A DNA stretch of 64,000 nt from Mucilaginibacter inviolabilis (GTDB taxonomy: Bacteria; Bacteroidota; Bacteroidia; Sphingobacteriales; Sphingobacteriaceae). Location of the stretch: NCBI RefSeq assembly GCF_011089895.1, contig NZ_JAANAT010000003.1:434001-498000 (forward strand). The letters run 5' to 3'. The first letter of the stretch is position 1. Every line of letters starts with the position of its first letter. The notes below the pieces were generated by a model. That model was not told where the DNA came from. It was given only the letters and a program-made list of their open reading frames with translations, and did not search any database. Shown piece by piece: positions 35,142 through 44,770 of this stretch. Both the position numbers and the translations under genes were made by a program.

Positions 35142-35747
35142 ATGAAGGCTGCTTACACCAAACCTTTTCTAACTGCTATATTTATTATTCTGTTTGACCA
35201 GATCATTAAAACCTGGGTAAGGGCACATATGTTCATGGGCGAAGAGATCCATTTTTTGGGTAGTCATGGTATGTTGCACTATACCGAAAACAACGGTATG
35301 GCGTTTGGTATGGAATGGGGAGGTGATGCAGGTAAACTGGCATTAACGCTGTTTCGCATTTTTGCGGTATGTGGTATTGTTTATTGCCTTATTTATTTGA
35401 TAAAGCATAAATACCACCGTGGCCTTATTATGAATGTGGCGCTTATTTTGGCCGGAGCCGTAGGTAATATTATCGACTCTACCTTTTACGGTATCATGTA
35501 CAATTATGCCCCGCTATTTCATGGGCGTGTAGTTGATATGTTTTACTTCCCATTGTTCCGGGGCACCTTCCCGGCCTGGGTACCTGTTTGGGGTAATGAG
35601 GCGTTTGAGTTTTTCAGACCGGTATTTAACCTGGCCGATGCTTCTATTTGCGTAGGGGTTATTATGATCCTGCTATTTCAGAAACACTATTTTAAACACG
35701 AGGTGCCCGAAGTAAACAGCCCCAACAGTGAAATGGTGGAAGAATAA
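35142..35747 (+). CDS. lspA: Lipoprotein signal peptidase (signal peptidase II)
   Basis: 201 residues with four membrane helices. Motifs: FDQIIKTWVRAHM, ENNGMAFG (50-56), GNIIDSTFYG, GRVVDMFYFP with catalytic Asp132 and FNLADASICVGV with catalytic Asp166. It cleaves signal peptides of prolipoproteins before the lipidated cysteine in the inner membrane, including the many lipoproteins in this window. Compared with proteobacterial LspA there is an insertion of about 20 residues before the last helix (GTFPAWVPVWGNEAFEFFRP), common in this phylum. Followed by a terminator. Confidence 0.96.
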   Translation: MKAAYTKPFLTAIFIILFDQIIKTWVRAHMFMGEEIHFLGSHGMLHYTENNGMAFGMEWGGDAGKLALTLFRIFAVCGIVYCLIYLIKHKYHRGLIMNVALILAGAVGNIIDSTFYGIMYNYAPLFHGRVVDMFYFPLFRGTFPAWVPVWGNEAFEFFRPVFNLADASICVGVIMILLFQKHYFKHEVPEVNSPNSEMVEE

Positions 35748-35771
35748 AGATTTAAATTTTACTAAACATAT

Positions 35772-35800
35772 AAAAAGCCGCGTTTAGCGGCTTTTTTATT
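35772..35800 (+). terminator. Terminator of the ileS-lspA operon
   Basis: AAAAGCCGC pairs with GCGGCTTTT, followed by a T-run. Confidence 0.85.
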
Positions 35801-35830
35801 TTATGTTAATTTCAAAAAAGAGATGACGGG

Positions 35831-35903
35831 TGTCATGCTGAGCTCCGTCGAAGCATGGTGGGTAGGCCTCTGCGCTCGACCCTTCGACAAGCTCAGGGTG
35901 ACA
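35831..35903. repeat. Palindromic intergenic element, family B, copy 2
   Basis: TGTCATGCTGAGCTCCGTCG at the left and TTCGACAAGCTCAGGGTGACA-like right end; core GCATGGTGGGTAGGCCTCTG. Confidence 0.85.
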
Positions 35904-35910
35904 GGCCTTT

Positions 35911-36025
35911 TTTAACTTCGCTCCCGCGAGATTAGCGCAGCGTATCTCGCGGGAGCGAAGTTAAAGCTTTCAGCTTTAGTTCAGCTGAAAGCTGAGGCAT
36001 GTACACCACGGGCTGAAAGCCCGCG
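35911..36025. repeat. Perfect 22-bp hairpin plus two related palindromes
   Basis: The left arm 35911-35932 (TTTAACTTCGCTCCCGCGAG...) is perfectly inverted at 35944-35965 around an 11-nt loop. Immediately after, GCTTTCAGCT (35966-35975) is inverted at 35983-35992. A CGGGCTGAAAGCCCG palindrome reusing CTGAAAGC lies at 36009-36023. No coding capacity. Confidence 0.85.
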
Positions 36026-36084
36026 GCAGCAAAAGATTTCTCCTCGTACCTCGTTCGAAATGACAACGAAGAGTATCTGTATCT

Positions 36085-37476
36085 CTACACCAACCTCATC
36101 CCCACCGGATCCCACTTAATAATCCTGTTTTCAAAGTAGCTGTCGTTACAAGCCAGGCAGGGTGCCGCAGCGCGGAAACCAAAAGCAGCATCCTCCACTA
36201 CGGGTTTACCGGTACGCATCGAGTCAAAAAAATTGGCAAAATGTTCGTTGGAGTCGTTATAGCCTTCAGGCTCGTGATACACCACATCATCCATTTTGGT
36301 TGTCTGCTGGTCGGCGGCTGAATATTTTTTATTGTAATCCGCCACAATGGCTTTTTGCATAGCTTCGGGATAGGTTCCGAATGCGTCCCAGCCACCATAG
36401 CCAGGCGCTACCGACATTTTGCTTTTATGTATGGTAAAGCCGCCGCCATCGCTCATGTCAATAACTCCTTCAGAACCCACAATCTTGGTCGAGGCACGGT
36501 CACCTTCGCCACTCACAAAATTTACCCTGAGAGTGACCTGGAAAGCCGGATGTTCCGGTGATTCGGGATAGGATATCACCGCGCTCATCACATCGGGTAC
36601 ATTACGGCCATCTTTCCAGTAGGTTAACCCCCCTATCGAAAATATCTTATCGGGCCCTTTAGAGCCGGTTATAAAATGAATGCCCGATAGCAAGTGCACA
36701 AACAAGTCGCCGGCTACACCGGTGCCATATTCGCGGTAATTGCGCCATCTGAAGAAACGATTACTGTCATAAGCATGTTTTACCTTACTGTTGGCCTGGT
36801 ACTGCTCCCAGCCCACCGTTTGCGGCGATGCATCCAGCGGAATGGTATATTGCCAGGCACCCAGTGCGCTTTGCCGGCTAAAAGAGGCCTCTACCGCGTT
36901 GATCTTGCCAATAGCGCCCGCCTGGTAAAGTTCCTTTGCTTTTTTAAAAGCTATGCCGCTCACCCGCTGACTGCCTACCTGGAAAACCGCTTTAGTTTCC
37001 TGCTGCGCTTTGATCTCATTCAGTCCCTCACTGATGTGGTGCACCATCGGTTTTTCGCTGTAAACGGCTTTGCCTTTGTGCATGGCTTCGATAGATATCG
37101 GGCTGTGCCAGTTATCGCTGGTTGCCACAATAACGGCATCAATATCTTTACGGTTTAAAATATCGTGATAATTATCGGTGGTGAAAATATTGGGTCCATA
37201 TACCTCCTTAGTGCGTTGTAACCGGCCCTTGTACAAATCGCAGGCAGCTACCAGCTCCACACCTGGAACAGTTAGCGCGGCATGCGTATCATTAAAACCC
37301 ATAATACCCATGCCTATGGTGGCTATCCTGATTTTATCATTAGGACTTACACGTTTTTCGGCCTGTAAAATTCTTTTTTCATGCTCTTCTTTAGCGGCCA
37401 GGCTGGTGAGCGAGGCCGAAGTGAGTAGAACCGAGGTGCCAAATTGTTTTAAAAACTTTCTTCTGTCAGTTGTCAT
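36085..37476 (-). CDS. Exported Gfo/Idh/MocA-family oxidoreductase
   Basis: 463 residues. The N-terminus carries a twin-arginine signal (TDRRKFLKQFGTSVLLTSAS), so the folded, cofactor-loaded protein is exported by Tat. The Rossmann fold has IATIGMGIMGF and VAACDLYKGR. The family motif EKPM follows (KAVYSEKPMVHH), and then the alpha/beta catalytic domain with GDLFVHLLSGIHF. Related secreted enzymes act on sugars or glycosides, some as NAD-dependent hydrolases. The adjacent divergent hexosaminidase hints at amino-sugar substrates (inference). Confidence 0.88.
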   Translation of the reverse strand: MTTDRRKFLKQFGTSVLLTSASLTSLAAKEEHEKRILQAEKRVSPNDKIRIATIGMGIMGFNDTHAALTVPGVELVAACDLYKGRLQRTKEVYGPNIFTTDNYHDILNRKDIDAVIVATSDNWHSPISIEAMHKGKAVYSEKPMVHHISEGLNEIKAQQETKAVFQVGSQRVSGIAFKKAKELYQAGAIGKINAVEASFSRQSALGAWQYTIPLDASPQTVGWEQYQANSKVKHAYDSNRFFRWRNYREYGTGVAGDLFVHLLSGIHFITGSKGPDKIFSIGGLTYWKDGRNVPDVMSAVISYPESPEHPAFQVTLRVNFVSGEGDRASTKIVGSEGVIDMSDGGGFTIHKSKMSVAPGYGGWDAFGTYPEAMQKAIVADYNKKYSAADQQTTKMDDVVYHEPEGYNDSNEHFANFFDSMRTGKPVVEDAAFGFRAAAPCLACNDSYFENRIIKWDPVGMRLV

Positions 37477-37660
37477 AGGTATCTGGTTTTAGGTCAGGTA
37501 AATGAATAATTGGTTTGTACAATCAGTTATATACTACAGGCGCAGCTACGGATGTATTGATATGCAATTTAAAACAACAAAATTTACCCTGCAACTTTTT
37601 AATTTTATTTAAAAAGTTTAATTTGCATACCGTTTCCCAATTAAAACATATCCCTTCTGT

Positions 37661-39565
37661 ATGAAAAAATTATCCTTATTGCTTTGCTGTTGCGTTGCGC
37701 ACGCGCTATCGTTTGGTCAGGTTGCCCAAAGCGGCCTATCCATTATCCCCGAACCGGTAAAAACCACACGCACGGCGGGTCAGTTCCTGCTGCCTAAAAG
37801 CGTTATTGTGGAAGCCGGCAATCAGCCTGAATGGACGCCTGTAACCACCTACCTGAAAAAGAAACTGACTACAGCGCCGGGATCATCCGTGATCATCAAA
37901 AGCGCGGCCCCAACGGCTTCGATCAGGCTTGTGCTGAATAAAACTGCCGATGCTGCTATTGGTACCGAAGGATATACCTTATCGGTTAAAGCAAAAAAGA
38001 TCGTGATCAAAGCCAATGCGCCTGCCGGTTTATTTTATGGTGTGCAAACGTTGATGCAATTACTACCCGCCGATATTGAAAGTAAACAGCTGGTGAAAAA
38101 TGTGAAATGGACGGTGCCTTGCGTGGAAATTACCGATTATCCACGCTTTGCCTGGAGGGGATTGATGTTTGATGTGGCGCGTCACTTTTTTACAAAAGCA
38201 GAGGTGAAACAATATATAGATGCCATGGTAAAGTACAAACTGAACCTGCTGCACTTACACTTAACCGATGATGAAGGCTGGCGCGTGGAGATCAAGAGCC
38301 TGCCCAGGTTAACAACGGTTGGCGCTTATAATGTTAAAAAAGTAGGCCAGTTTGGTACGTTTACCCCACCAACACCTGATGAGCCACGTACCTACGGGGG
38401 CTTTTATACCCAGGATGATATCCGCGAACTGGTGCAATACGCCAAGGACCGTTTTGTAAATATATTACCGGAGATTGATGTACCGGGACATAGCCTTGCC
38501 GCTGTGGTGGCTTATCCGGAGCTGTCCTGTACACCGGGCGCCGATAAATATGTGGTTAACTCCGGCGAACCTTTTATGGATTGGAGCGGTCCGCATAACA
38601 GAGCCATTGTGGATAACACCCTTTGCCCGGCCAATGAAAATGTATACACTTTCCTGGATAAAGTGGTGACTGAAGTTGCCCAGCTGTTCCCCTTTGCCTA
38701 TATACACATGGGCGGTGATGAGTGCGCCAAGAATTTCTGGGAGCAAAGCGATGCTATTAAAGCCCTGATGGCTAAAGAAGGACTGAAAACGCAACAGGAG
38801 GTGCAAAGCTATTTTGAGAAACGACTAGAAAAAATAGTAGAATCAAAGGGTAAAAAATTCATGGGCTGGGACGAGATCATTGAAGGAGGTCTTGGTCCGA
38901 ATGCCGCGGTTATGAGTTGGAGAGGTATTAAAGGTGGTATTGAAGCCGCTAAACAAGGCCATGAGGTGGTGATGAGTCCAACGACGTTTGCTTACCTGGA
39001 TTACATGCAAAGCGACCGGGTAAACGAAACAAAAATTTATGCCTCGCTGCGCCTGAGCAAATCGTACGAGTTTGAACCGGTTCCCGATAGTGTGGATGCC
39101 AAACTGGTTAAAGGTGGGCAGGGCAATTTATGGACAGAGCAGGTATATAACATCCGCCAGGCTGAATATATGACCTGGCCAAGAGGTATGGCCATTGCCG
39201 AGTCGGTATGGTCGCCAAAAGAGAAGAAAAGCTGGCCTTACTTTTTCGGAAAAGTGGAGAAACAGTTCGATCGTTTTAACGCGTCCGAAACCAAATACGC
39301 ACCAAGTGCCTATGATCCCTCATTCAGTGCCATACGTAATGCCGATGGTACACTAAAGATAACCCTCACGAATGAGGTGGATGGTCTGGATACCTATTAC
39401 AGCTTTGATAATTCGTTCCCGGATAATTTCTATCCAAAATATACCCAACCCATTGATGCACCCAAGGATGCCACAACGCTAAGGGTGATCACCTACAGAG
39501 GTAAAAAACCAATCGGCCGTATGGTAACCATGCCGATTTCGGAGTTGAACAGCAGGATTAAGTAA
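37661..39565 (+). CDS. Exported beta-N-acetylhexosaminidase, GH20
   Basis: 634 residues. The signal peptide ends near ALSFGQ. The GH20b domain (25-155) has LSIIPEPVKTTRTAGQFLLP. The catalytic TIM barrel has FAWRGLMFDVARHFF, LLHLHLTDDEGWRVEI, LPEIDVPGHS and the catalytic pair Asp353-Glu354 in HMGGDECAKNFW. WLW-type substrate contacts lie further on (GNLWTEQVYN). A C-terminal beta domain (560-634) contains DGLDTYYSFDNSFPDNFYPK. It releases terminal GlcNAc/GalNAc from glycans or chitin oligomers. Probably periplasmic or surface. Followed by its own terminator. Confidence 0.95.
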   Translation: MKKLSLLLCCCVAHALSFGQVAQSGLSIIPEPVKTTRTAGQFLLPKSVIVEAGNQPEWTPVTTYLKKKLTTAPGSSVIIKSAAPTASIRLVLNKTADAAIGTEGYTLSVKAKKIVIKANAPAGLFYGVQTLMQLLPADIESKQLVKNVKWTVPCVEITDYPRFAWRGLMFDVARHFFTKAEVKQYIDAMVKYKLNLLHLHLTDDEGWRVEIKSLPRLTTVGAYNVKKVGQFGTFTPPTPDEPRTYGGFYTQDDIRELVQYAKDRFVNILPEIDVPGHSLAAVVAYPELSCTPGADKYVVNSGEPFMDWSGPHNRAIVDNTLCPANENVYTFLDKVVTEVAQLFPFAYIHMGGDECAKNFWEQSDAIKALMAKEGLKTQQEVQSYFEKRLEKIVESKGKKFMGWDEIIEGGLGPNAAVMSWRGIKGGIEAAKQGHEVVMSPTTFAYLDYMQSDRVNETKIYASLRLSKSYEFEPVPDSVDAKLVKGGQGNLWTEQVYNIRQAEYMTWPRGMAIAESVWSPKEKKSWPYFFGKVEKQFDRFNASETKYAPSAYDPSFSAIRNADGTLKITLTNEVDGLDTYYSFDNSFPDNFYPKYTQPIDAPKDATTLRVITYRGKKPIGRMVTMPISELNSRIK

Positions 39566-39575
39566 GATGATTAAT

Positions 39576-39622
39576 AAAACAGAAAAGCCCGATAGGTTTA
39601 CCTACCGGGCTTTTCTGTTTTT
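39576..39622 (+). terminator. Terminator after the hexosaminidase gene
   Basis: AAAACAGAAAAGCCCG and its inverse form a stem of about 20 bp around TTTA with one mismatch, ending in a T-run. Confidence 0.88.
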
Positions 39623-39630
39623 ATATTCCC

Positions 39631-39722
39631 TTGTCATTCTGAACGTAGTGAAGAATCTTCTTCATCACATAGGTTGGTCTGCCCGGCTCTCGAAGAAGAT
39701 CCTTCGTTCCTCAGGATGACAA
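39631..39722. repeat. Palindromic intergenic element, TTGTCATTCTGA type
   Basis: TTGTCATTCTGAACGTAGTG at the left is inverted as CCTTCGTTCCTCAGGATGAC at the right; GAATCTTCTTC pairs with GAAGAAGATC inside. About 92 bp, imperfect arms of about 31 bp. Confidence 0.8.
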
Positions 39723-39773
39723 ACTTTCTATTTATAGTGTTACGTCAATCAGGGGTGTTTTTAATACCCCGTT

Positions 39774-41405
39774 TTACTTCAGCTCCGGGAAATTAGCATT
39801 ATCAAAAATGCTTTTCTCGGCAGCCATTTTTTCTACATCCTGCCATTTGCGGGGGGCATCTATGGATAAAAGGGTACCGCCATTTTTACCTATCAGCACA
39901 TCATCCTCAATACGCACACCAATGTTCCACCATTTTTTATCGCAAGGACTGCCGGCAGGGATATAAATGCCGGGTTCAACGGTAATGGTCATATTGGCCA
40001 TCAGGTTGCCGGTATATGGGCCTTTATCATGCACGTCAAGCCCTAAATGATGTGAGCAACCGTGCGGGTAATATTTTCTAACTTCAGATGCGTCTTTGAT
40101 GATCCCCAGTTTGATCAACCCTGTGGCAAGCACTTCGCTGGCTTTTTGCTCCAGGCTGGGATAGGGTACGCCTTCTTTGCATAGCTTAAATACTTCTTCC
40201 TGCGCGTCATACACCAATTGATAAATGGTGCGCTGCTCTTCCGTAAACTTTCCGTTGGCAGGCACGGTGCGGGTTACATCGGCTGAGTAACCGTGGTATT
40301 CGGCGCCAACATCCATTAATGTAAGCTGATTATCCAATTTGGTGGCGTTGTTTTCTTCATAATGTAAGATACAGGCGTTGGCGCCGGTGCCCACTATTGG
40401 TGGATATCCTTCATCCTCGGCGCTATATTTTTTGTGCACATACATAAAAATACCTTCCAGCTCCCTTTCAGACATACTGGGTTTTATGGCCCTCATGATC
40501 TCAGCATGGGCAAGACTGGAGATCTGTACTGATTTTTTTAACAGAACCAGTTCATCCGGTGTTTTTATAGCACGCAGCGTATTGGTAAAATCAGCATACC
40601 TTGATATGCCTCCAAAAGCTGTGCTGATCTTTGTTTTTACGTCCACAAGGGTTGCAGAATCGGGCTTATTGACCAGCTCCTGCATAATGGGATTATTTCT
40701 ATAGGCTTCCCTGTCCAGTTTAGGTTTCAGATAAACTGTTACCAGGCGGTTTAGATTTCCGGGATTGGCATACTTACCTATCAGACTTAGGTCATCAAAT
40801 AATTGTTTATCTACATAGGGTATGGAAACTTTAGTTTTGAAGGCGCCGATCAGGTTCTTTAACTCTCCAACCGAGCCATCTCCGGTAACATCCTCTGGTG
40901 GGTTATCATAAAAAACAGCGCTGAATTTTTTAAAATCTATCGGAAAATCCGGGAAAGCCTCACTGTTATATACGCGTTTAAAACCTAATTTGGCTTTTAC
41001 TCCCTCAACGCCCAATCTTTTGCCAGTCCACTGTTCGCGTAGCGGATCACGGTGACGTACAAAGAATAATTCGTTATAGCTACTGTCGCCATCGGCCTGC
41101 ATATCTTTAAATATCAGTAGCACCGCATTGGGTTCTTTATAGCCCGAGAAATAATAAAGATCAGGGTTGGCATGATAAACGTAATTGACGTCGTTGGAGA
41201 AAACCTGATCCGGATATGAAAATATCACGGTTACCGAATTGGCCGGCATCAGGTTACGCAAGGCTTGCCGTCGCCCGGCGTGGAACTCTTTGCTCAAATA
41301 ATCGGTTGGTAAATTTTCGGTTTTACTGGTGGTTTGTGAAAAAACCTGGAGAGTGCCGAGGCACACGGTGCCTACGACAAAAAATACTTTTTGAATGAAT
41401 TTCAT
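39774..41405 (-). CDS. Exported Xaa-Pro aminopeptidase (M24B)
   Basis: 543 residues. A signal peptide (MKFIQKVFFVVGTVCLGTLQ) is unusual for cytosolic PepP and points to the periplasm. An N-terminal creatinase-like domain (40-250) is followed by the pita-bread fold. Metal ligands are seen in LMDVGAEYHGYSADVTRT (two Asp), HHLGLDVHD (His), TVEPGIYIP (Glu) and VRIEDD (Glu). It removes N-terminal residues preceding proline from peptides. Separated from the protease operon by a strong terminator. Confidence 0.93.
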   Translation of the reverse strand: MKFIQKVFFVVGTVCLGTLQVFSQTTSKTENLPTDYLSKEFHAGRRQALRNLMPANSVTVIFSYPDQVFSNDVNYVYHANPDLYYFSGYKEPNAVLLIFKDMQADGDSSYNELFFVRHRDPLREQWTGKRLGVEGVKAKLGFKRVYNSEAFPDFPIDFKKFSAVFYDNPPEDVTGDGSVGELKNLIGAFKTKVSIPYVDKQLFDDLSLIGKYANPGNLNRLVTVYLKPKLDREAYRNNPIMQELVNKPDSATLVDVKTKISTAFGGISRYADFTNTLRAIKTPDELVLLKKSVQISSLAHAEIMRAIKPSMSERELEGIFMYVHKKYSAEDEGYPPIVGTGANACILHYEENNATKLDNQLTLMDVGAEYHGYSADVTRTVPANGKFTEEQRTIYQLVYDAQEEVFKLCKEGVPYPSLEQKASEVLATGLIKLGIIKDASEVRKYYPHGCSHHLGLDVHDKGPYTGNLMANMTITVEPGIYIPAGSPCDKKWWNIGVRIEDDVLIGKNGGTLLSIDAPRKWQDVEKMAAEKSIFDNANFPELK

Positions 41406-41466
41406 AATTGATGTGGTAGGGACAATCGAATATACAAGAGATATAGCAAAAAGAAAAATAAGTAGC

Positions 41467-41512
41467 TTTAAATTAAAAAAGCCATCCGCAGGGATGGCTT
41501 TTTTAATTTAAA
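41467..41512 (-). terminator. Perfect 21-bp terminator of the protease gene
   Basis: Arms 41467-41487 and 41492-41512 are perfectly inverted (core AAAAAAGCCATCC) with a GCAG loop. The A/T runs lie inside the stem, so it can work on either strand. Confidence 0.85.
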
Positions 41513-41531
41513 GTATTTGGGGAACGGTTTA

Positions 41532-43187
41532 TCAGTTAGCCCGTTCGCCTTTTGTTTTTGATGCTATCTGCAGGGCTTTGTAAGCATTTACAATACCGCC
41601 GGTTTTGCTAAGGGAGGCAAAATCAACTTTAATGGTTTTGCTGCCTGGTCTGAATACCATAGTGCCTGTTAAAGGTGTAGCCGATTGCAGGATGATCTGC
41701 TTCAGCTGCCTGGCGCTTAGGGTTGGATAATACTCCAATAGTAAAGCCGCCACACCTGCGGTAATAGGTGATGAAAAACTGGTGCCGTCCTCAGTCATAA
41801 ATTCGGCGTCGGTATCAACGGTAGTTACTTTTACACCGGGAGCAAATATGTCGACATTCTTTTTGCCATAGTTAGAAAAATCGCCGGCCAGGTGCTCGCC
41901 CAGTTTAGGACCTGATGCACCAACATTGATCACATTATCAGCATCGGTTGACGAACCATCTAAAAAAGTATCATTCGGGTAATCAGGAATAACATCTACA
42001 TCCTGACTGTCGTTACCTGCAGCCTGCACCAACAATACATCTTTTGATGCTGCATATTTAAAAGCTTCATCAACCCACTCTTTATGTGGTGATATTTTTT
42101 TACCAAAGCTCATGTTAATAATGCGGGCGCCGTTATCAACCGCATAGTGTATAGCATTGGCAATGTCCTTATCATATTCATCACCATTGGGAACAGCCTT
42201 TATAGCCATAATGCGTACATTATCGGCAACGCCATTAATTCCATAGCCATTGTTGCGGATAGCGCCGATTAAACCGGCCACACCGGTGCCGTGTGAGGCA
42301 TCGGAGAATTTAAGCAGATTGTTGCCATAGGGTTTATGATCCATGCTATCTACATTGTCGCCAACGATGCGTTTACGCGCTTCCAGATCAGGCGACAGAT
42401 CATTGTTTAACTTGGCCAGGTACTCGCTCAGATCTTTGATAATAGCGGCGTTGGTTTTATTGCTGCCCTCCTGCGAGAAAATAGAGTCCCAAACATATTT
42501 GCTTTGCGTAAGGGTATCATTAGCCAGTTTAAGTTTTACCAGATCGGCTTGTTTAAAAGTGCCATTGGCTGGTAGACTAAGCCCTCTTTTGATATAGCCG
42601 CTGGTTACCATCAATGCATTCATGATGGGTTGCAGCTGCTCGGTCTCGGTACGCGACTTATTAACTGTGCTATCGTAAGTGGTTTTTACGCGTTTCCAGT
42701 AAGCATATTGCTTTTTATCAATACTAGTAGTATCGCTGAGGTTTTCAAATTTACCTTTCAGTTTATTGTATTCACGTACCTCTTCGGTGGTTTCATTAAA
42801 ATCGGCTTTGCCATCGGGGCCGCCCAAAAAGTTCCAGCCGTGTATATCATCTACATAACCATTATGGTCATCGTCGATACCGTTGCCGGGAATTTCTTTG
42901 GTGTTGGTCCAAAGGATGCTTTTCAGGTCTTTTTGTAAAGTATCAATACCGCTATCAATGGTGGCTATTACCACAGGCTTGCTCTTTTTGCCCTGCAAAA
43001 AAATATAAGCGGGTTTAAGGCTGATGCCATAAAAACCGTTTTCTTTCAGATCAAGCAGCTGCCAGCCTTTTGGAGGCTCTGGCTCTGGTTTGGGAAGTAC
43101 TTGTGCAGAAGTTGTTTGACTTAATGTTATTGCAGTTAATAAGGCCGTGCCGGTGATTAATAATTTGTGGTAATTGAACATGTACAA
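41532..43187 (-). CDS. Exported subtilisin-like serine protease (S8) with long insertion
   Basis: 551 residues. The signal peptide ends TTSAQ. Catalytic Asp78 (ATIDSGID), His299 (DASHGTGVAG) and Ser470 (DGTSFSSP), with Asn391 as oxyanion residue. The Asp and His motifs are 220 residues apart instead of the usual 30-40. After a calcium-site-like GNGIDDDHNGYVDDIHGWNF comes a charged helical insert (about 130-285). Such an insert could be a cap or inhibitor-like segment. No C-terminal sorting domain is evident. It lies 18 bp after the dehydrogenase gene. Confidence 0.92.
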   Translation of the reverse strand: MYMFNYHKLLITGTALLTAITLSQTTSAQVLPKPEPEPPKGWQLLDLKENGFYGISLKPAYIFLQGKKSKPVVIATIDSGIDTLQKDLKSILWTNTKEIPGNGIDDDHNGYVDDIHGWNFLGGPDGKADFNETTEEVREYNKLKGKFENLSDTTSIDKKQYAYWKRVKTTYDSTVNKSRTETEQLQPIMNALMVTSGYIKRGLSLPANGTFKQADLVKLKLANDTLTQSKYVWDSIFSQEGSNKTNAAIIKDLSEYLAKLNNDLSPDLEARKRIVGDNVDSMDHKPYGNNLLKFSDASHGTGVAGLIGAIRNNGYGINGVADNVRIMAIKAVPNGDEYDKDIANAIHYAVDNGARIINMSFGKKISPHKEWVDEAFKYAASKDVLLVQAAGNDSQDVDVIPDYPNDTFLDGSSTDADNVINVGASGPKLGEHLAGDFSNYGKKNVDIFAPGVKVTTVDTDAEFMTEDGTSFSSPITAGVAALLLEYYPTLSARQLKQIILQSATPLTGTMVFRPGSKTIKVDFASLSKTGGIVNAYKALQIASKTKGERAN

Positions 43188-43205
43188 AAATTAGAAAATA
43201 AAAAA

Positions 43206-44747
43206 TTATAGGTCGAATTTGATCCCTTGTGCTAAAGGCAACGTTTTTGAGTAATTAATAGTATTGGTTTGGCGCCTCATGTAAACTTTCCAGGCATCGG
43301 ATCCGGATTCGCGACCGCCGCCGGTTTCTTTTTCGCCACCGAATGCGCCGCCTATCTCTGCACCCGATGTGCCGATGTTTACATTAGCTATACCACAATC
43401 AGAACCTGCATAGGATAAAAATTGTTCTGCCTCGCGCAAATTATTAGTCATAATAGCCGATGATAAACCCTGCGGAACACCGTTCTGCAAGTCGATGGCT
43501 TCCTCAAGCGTGCTGTATTTTATTAAATAAAGTATAGGTGCAAAGGTTTCGTGCTGCACTATTTTAAAGTGATTCTCCACCTCGGCTATACAAGGTTTTA
43601 CGTAACAGCCCGATGAATAGTTGTCGCCTTCCAGCTTACCGCCTTCTACCACAAAGTTGCCGCCTTCGGCTTTACATTTTTCTATAGAATCCAGGTACAG
43701 GTTCACGGCGTCATGATCAATCAGCGGACCCATGTGGTTATGCTCATCTAGTGGATTACCGATGCGGATCTGTTTGTAGGCATTCACCAGTTTTTGTTTA
43801 AAGGCATCATAAACACTTTCATGGATGATGAGCCTGCGGGTGCTGGTACAACGCTGACCTGCAGTACCCACCGCGCCAAATACCGCGCCGATGAGCGACA
43901 TATCCAAATCTGCATTCTCGCTGATAATGATGGCGTTATTACCGCCCAGCTCCAATAAGCTGGTACCCAAGCGAGCGCCCACAGCGGCACTAACGGCCTT
44001 ACCCATACGGGTTGAACCGGTAGCTGATATCAGCGGTACGCGGGTATCGGCAGCCATCAGCTCGCCAATGTTACGATCGCCAATGATGAGGTTGGATACG
44101 CCTTCTTCAATATTATTCTTTTTAAATACCTCCTGCGCGATGTGCTGGCAGGCAATGGCGGTCAACGGTGTTTTTTCTGATGGTTTCCAGATGCAAACGT
44201 CGCCGCAAACCCAGGCCAGCAGGGAGTTCCAGCTCCAAACCGCCACCGGGAAGTTAAAGGCTGAGATGATACCCACAATGCCCAGCGGATGGTATTGCTC
44301 ATACATGCGGTGGTTGGCCCTTTCGGAGTGCATGGTTAATCCGTACAACTGACGACTCAAACCAACGGCAAAATCGGCGATGTCGATCATCTCCTGAACC
44401 TCGCCCAGGCCTTCCTGCAGGCTTTTACCCATTTCGTAAGATACCAGGCTGCCGAGGTCGTGTTTGTGAGCGCGTAAAGCCTCGCCTATCTGGCGTACAA
44501 TCTCGCCGCGTTTAGGTGCGGGGGTATTGCGCCAGGTTTTAAAAGCTTTAGCGGCTTGCTCAACTACCTGGTTATAATCGTTTTCGGAAGCGAATTTTAC
44601 GGATGCTATTTTTTTGCCGTCAACCGGCGATATGATGTCTTTTATGGTAGCGCCGGCGCTGCTGCCCCAGTGATTTCCTGTACTAAAAGCATCATTAATA
44701 TCGTTTATATGTAAACGTTTTAGAATGTCTGAAATATCGAGGTTCAT
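43206..44747 (-). CDS. ALDH7-type aldehyde dehydrogenase (alpha-aminoadipate semialdehyde dehydrogenase-like)
   Basis: 513 residues from the ATG at 44747; a GTG 54 bp upstream lies before the promoter box. Active-site features: IISAFNFPVAVWSWN, the catalytic Glu in LLELGGNNA and catalytic Cys300 in GQRCTSTRRL. GAEIGGAFGGEKETGGGRES is a hallmark of the ALDH7/antiquitin group, which oxidises aminoadipate semialdehyde in lysine breakdown. Cytoplasmic, NAD-linked. Co-transcription with the secreted protease suggests amino-acid catabolism (inference). Confidence 0.9.
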   Translation of the reverse strand: MNLDISDILKRLHINDINDAFSTGNHWGSSAGATIKDIISPVDGKKIASVKFASENDYNQVVEQAAKAFKTWRNTPAPKRGEIVRQIGEALRAHKHDLGSLVSYEMGKSLQEGLGEVQEMIDIADFAVGLSRQLYGLTMHSERANHRMYEQYHPLGIVGIISAFNFPVAVWSWNSLLAWVCGDVCIWKPSEKTPLTAIACQHIAQEVFKKNNIEEGVSNLIIGDRNIGELMAADTRVPLISATGSTRMGKAVSAAVGARLGTSLLELGGNNAIIISENADLDMSLIGAVFGAVGTAGQRCTSTRRLIIHESVYDAFKQKLVNAYKQIRIGNPLDEHNHMGPLIDHDAVNLYLDSIEKCKAEGGNFVVEGGKLEGDNYSSGCYVKPCIAEVENHFKIVQHETFAPILYLIKYSTLEEAIDLQNGVPQGLSSAIMTNNLREAEQFLSYAGSDCGIANVNIGTSGAEIGGAFGGEKETGGGRESGSDAWKVYMRRQTNTINYSKTLPLAQGIKFDL

Positions 44748-44762
44748 AATTGTTACTTTTGT

Positions 44763-44770
44763 CAAAGGTA
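44763..44770 (-). promoter_or_regulatory. -7 box TACCTTTG of the dehydrogenase-protease operon
   Basis: Exact TAnnTTTG match on the minus strand, 15 bp before the ATG at 44747; it favours that start. Confidence 0.5.
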
